From: Combretum micranthum
Taxonomy: Eukaryota; Streptophyta; Magnoliopsida; Myrtales; Combretaceae
Length of the DNA stretch: 64,000 nucleotides
Assembly (NCBI GenBank): GCA_024138025.1
Contig: JAMXBD010001370.1
Coordinates: forward strand, 310,001 to 374,000
Direction of reading: 5' to 3'
The position numbers and the translations under genes are program-made. Of this stretch, positions 60,130-64,000 are shown piece after piece. Each line of letters starts with the position of its first letter. The first letter of the stretch is position 1. The notes under the pieces were generated by a model. The model made no database searches. It was not told the DNA's origin and saw only the letters and a program-made list of their open reading frames with translations.

Positions 60130-62964
60130 AAGCACAAATAAGGTAACAAAATTAGGAGAAGAACCCACTCGTCCATTAGAGTAATTCGTAGTCATAATAA
60201 TCCTCCAGGAATGGCACATCGAACTCCTTATCACCTAATCAAAAGAAATACCTAGAATGTGTATTTCATAGAGGTTCTACTGAAGTTTTGTAATTCTATC
60301 TATTATTCACATCAAAATTCGGATGAAGGGAAATTCTAACTTTAAATGACCATATCTTACTCATTTTAACTCAAAATTTTACATATTGGTAGTCGTTTTC
60401 TACCTATTTGAAAAGATATATCTATTTTTAAGGTTATTTTTAATATTTAAAGCTGTTTAGGTTTCGAAATGGGTCAGTACAGATCTGACCTGATAGTTCC
60501 AGCCCTTAAATTGCAATTTTTCCAAAGTTTTACCTCGCTTAGACACTTTATAGCAAACATATAAATATTCTACCTTTGAAAATCATTTAATATTGGCAAT
60601 AAATCATATTATGCATAATCCTAATGATGTTGCCTTAGAAGTAAAATTTTATAAACAATCTTTGTGAAATGTTGAGTTCTATGAAAAATCATTCTTTGAC
60701 TTGTAGTTAAATTCGCTATTTTGGAAACATATGACTTAACAACAAAAATTAGTTCAATATATATTTTGAAATCTTAGAATTCTTATATTAGTTCAAAAAT
60801 TTAATTTAACAATTTGTCTTATAAGACATGGTTTTACTTATTTATATCATAATCCTAAGTGTGTTTCCTCTTAAAATTTTCCTAAGTTTGATCTTAAATA
60901 AAATTTTTATTCTTAGATTGTGCAATTGTGAAATTGATTTAATGAAAAATCATGATTGTATATTTATTTTGAGTCCATAAATATTTTATTTTCATATTAA
61001 GCTTCTTTTAACTAATTATTTTCCAAAACATGAATCTTTTATGTGGTTGTGAAGAAAAATCATTATAAGTTGCATCATCTTTAAAATGTTTTAAGTTTTA
61101 TCATATGAGAAAATTAAGCGAATGGATTGTTCTAAATTTTTATTCTCATAATTACTCTTTCTCAATTAATAATTTTTAATGCATCGACTTTTAGGGGGTT
61201 GTTGGAAAAAAACTAAAATTTTTAGTTTATTACAAGTGGATGTCTAATTATTATAACTATCATTTATATTTTCTTAACTTCATAAAAAGAATGAATTTAC
61301 TTCTTAAAATTTGATTCCTTAAGTTGTATATCAATTTCATTTCTAAGTAGATTTTAATTAGTGAGTTTATTTTTAAATTTGGAAAATTGTTTTATTCATA
61401 GTGTTCATCAAAATATAGGCATATGCCTTATAAATAAGTTTTTAAGAAAAACTTGCATAACAAAGGATTATCAACATTAGAAGTTTATAATAAATTTATT
61501 TTAATATTTTGGAAAGAGTGTAGTTGGACATTTATCCCTAGTCTTCCTAAAAATTCTTTCTAAGTTTTGAAAATCATTTCTCTTAAGCCCTATTTTTATA
61601 TAAAAGAAAATGATCCATATTATCATTTTGAAAACTTTATTAAGACAACATCATCATATGCCCATGCATGAATATGAACTTAGTAGTTATATTATGAGAT
61701 AAATTATAAACTCATGTAGAAAAATAAAAGAATAGAAAATCAATTAAGCAAATAAAAGAACCAAAATATGGAAGTCTTAGCATATTATAAAGACTTCCTG
61801 AAACTTAAAAATGGACAAGTTCCATGAAAATAAGAAAAGAAAAATCAAGGAAAATCATGAAAGTCTTAGATTTATTTAAAGGCTTCTCTGGACTTAGAAA
61901 TAGACAAGTCCCATATATAAAATAGGATAAGTAGGTAAAGAAAAGTAAGCAAAGTGTAAGAAAAGTTCAGTAAAGAGTAATATTGGAAAAGTAAAAATAA
62001 GAAATAGATATATAGATTGTAAGAAGTAGGTAATAAAAAAAAGTAGAGATGGATGAATAGTAATGAATAGTAATTGAATAGTAAACACGGCAAATAAATT
62101 ACTGATGATAAGGAAAATACGCGTAAACGGACTATATCTGATATTTTTAAAATTCGAAAAGTTTTATAACTGATATTTTATGATTCCTTATTTCATTATG
62201 AGTTTAAATATATTATCAGAATATTTTAACCGTTTTGTATGCTAGGACCCTACTTTCGAAAACTAACCCGTTCGTGTTCGAAACGAGTGATTTTTTGGCA
62301 AATTTTATCTTTTTAGGTTGTAAGAATTATTTAGGATCATTATCTAAGATTATCTTATTTTTACTATTTTAGGGTTTCGTATGCGGGATTGTCGGATCTA
62401 GATCCACTAAGATCTGTTATTGACCTAGGTTAACTTTAAAGTTCTAGTTTGACTTCCGGTTTTTAAGTTTTACTCATAAGATTATAAAATCTAGAGGTTT
62501 GTGATTATATTGTAAATCTAGTTTGCACTTTTAAGTTTACTCTATTTTGTGATTTATTTAATATTTTACAGATCTCGGGATTATCTCATCAAGTCTAGGG
62601 CTTCTAATCTTATACGTTGACCTGGTTTGACTTTTGATAAAAAAAATTATTCTAAAATTCACTAAAAGGTCTATGGTTTTATAATTTTGCCATTAAATAT
62701 TATTTTGATATACTATCTCATTTTACGAGTTAGATGTTAGATAGATGAATTGTTTAGCGTATGGATTTTGAGTAGAACAATTCTTAAATTTCCATTTTGG
62801 TTATAATGTTTTTCTTTTTCTTAAGGTAATAAATTTTCATATTTGACCTTATTTAAAGCTTCTAGTGTTCGGTTTAACATGGGTCTTTTTTTTTTAGGTT
62901 TTAGGTTTTGGTATTAGCTCTAGGATTATTTTCTAAGAATGTTGAAAATTTCAGGGGCTTACAA
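60130..62964 (-). mobile_element. Family B LTR, promoter-proximal part, minus orientation (3' LTR of a gypsy element)
   Basis: Its start (minus sense) is TGTAAGCCCCTGAAATTTTC at 62964. A second start-like CACAAACCTCTAGATTTTAT near 62500 suggests a U3 duplication. U3 and leader landmarks (ACGCGTATTTTCCTTATC, repeated TTACTATTCATTACTATTC) span about 61900-62500. The shared motif ACCATATCTTACTCATTTTA lies at 60340. The adjoining sequence at 62965 onward is a gypsy polypurine tract, so this is a 3' LTR. Confidence 0.75.
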
Positions 62965-63010
62965 CCTAACCCCCTTAAAGAAAGTTTTGTCCTCAAAACT
63001 TGTTATGTGT
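62965..63010 (-). mobile_element. Gypsy interior 3' end with polypurine tract
   Basis: On the minus strand the sequence reads AAGTTTTGAGGACAAAACTT, then TCTTTAAGGGGGTTAGGT, directly before the LTR start at 62964. The element at 27482-27521 shows the same arrangement (AAGCTTTGGGGACAAAG…TTTTAAAGGGGGGAG), which supports a gypsy origin for the family B LTRs. Confidence 0.75.
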
Positions 63011-64000
63011 ATATTGTTTGTTGAATTGGTGAGAGTGCTTATGTCATATCTTATAAGCATTCCTTTTTTTCGAGATTCATCGTGCTTTCATTTGTTCAAT
63101 ATTTGTATTTGTTAAGCATATCTCTTATAGGTATTATGATTACATTGCTTTATTCTTTTATTTATTTGGTAGTTCTTGTTATTTTTATTTTTGTCAAAAA
63201 AAATATTGAGATCTATTGTTTTTTTAGTATCTCTTCTTTCGTAAATAGTTATTAGTCTTTGTGTATTTCTTAACTTGGAAATTTTGAGAATTTTTTATAT
63301 TTCATTAATTCTATGTGATTGATATTCCATGCAATATAGCATATATAAATCAATAAGATTTGGTTTAGCGATTTCAAACTCCACCTAGTTGACTTTTTGA
63401 GACGACTCAGACTCAACCAAGACAATAGACGACTAACAATTTGATGTGACTCATCTTCAAACCTAAGACAACGCATAACAGTACAACTCTTACACGACTC
63501 AACCACTCAATAAAGAAGGTTGTAGATTTTCTTTCCCATTCTTATTTGAATATATATACAACATTGTGCATTTAAAATATGCAGTGTTGTTGTTCTTTTA
63601 GTTATTAAAGATATCAATGTTTTGTAAATTTTATTTACATGGTAATCTTGACAAGGTTGAAATCAAGATACCTCATTATGTTGTTGATTAAGAAAAACTA
63701 TGAGAAGTTGTATTTTGGATTTTCATTATTAGTGGCCCTATCTTTTAAGCAGCATGGATATATTCATGTTTTCAATTGTTCTTTAATGGGCATTTTTTGT
63801 TTCAATCAAGGTGGATATGGTTTGATTTGGTTTCCATGTTTGACTCATATTAATTTTTTGATAATCTTATCCCTAGCCATTCTATGCTAGATTATTATGA
63901 TTATTTACTCTAGTGGCATTATTAACTAACGAACTATTCTTCTAGTTTTAACGGTGTATAAGGATATTCGAACATCTAAATGTATGAAGCTAACCTGATA
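63011..64000. other. Right edge, no recognisable coding region
   Basis: It is expected to be gypsy interior in minus orientation, but no pol motif was found in any frame. Either a long 3' untranslated region or decay or insertion intervenes. Confidence 0.45.

Noticed and set aside
61872..62093. Tyr/Leu/Phe-rich minus-strand frame
   Set aside because: It results from repeated TTACTATTCATTACT-type LTR sequence, not from a protein gene.
1..64000. CRISPR array, operon or bacterial-type defence system
   Set aside because: The introns, LTR retrotransposons and plant protein families show plant nuclear DNA. The tandem repeats present are minisatellites without spacer structure.

Overview
This window is nuclear DNA from a flowering plant, most likely a eudicot. 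It is AT-rich and dominated by Ty1/copia and Ty3/gypsy LTR retrotransposons, with CACTA, Helitron and MITE traces. The two recognisable host genes carry GT-AG introns and encode plant-type proteins: an ALMT anion channel and an MBD4-like DNA glycosylase. I cannot name the species.

Layout. 1-13.6 kb is a four-deep nest on the minus strand: a decayed copia (copia-2) holds a second copia (copia-1, 1683-13172, 5-bp duplication GTACC). Copia-1 holds a giant solo LTR (2633-10697, GGTGT), which holds another giant solo LTR in plus orientation (4006-7750, CATTT). 13.6-18.2 kb is AT-rich sequence with no gene seen. A CACTA terminus (18191), a truncated giant LTR (18798-22095) and a degenerate chromodomain gypsy element (22625-27521) follow. 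27.5-32 kb holds a MITE, part of a giant LTR and a gypsy protease remnant with its LTR. 35.4-39.6 kb holds the ALMT gene, with four apparent frameshifts. 40.3-46 kb has two inverted LTR copies of a second family around retroelement debris. 47.6-49.3 kb holds the MBD4-like gene on the minus strand, with one apparent homopolymer frameshift. 49.5-64 kb is again a mosaic of giant LTR pieces with Helitron ends.

The giant LTR family recurs at least ten times. Its LTRs run from TGTAAGCCCC to GGGGCGTGACA, so the ends are near inverted repeats. They carry a TATA box about 0.7 kb in, a pyrimidine-rich leader, a splice-donor-like site, a long AT-rich stretch, an acceptor-like site about 0.4 kb before the end, and then the terminus. 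At 62964 one copy adjoins a gypsy-type polypurine tract, which ties the family to Ty3/gypsy.

The two host genes have no evident functional link: one encodes a membrane anion channel, the other a nuclear base-excision repair enzyme. Nothing in the window looks like an operon, CRISPR array or biosynthetic cluster.
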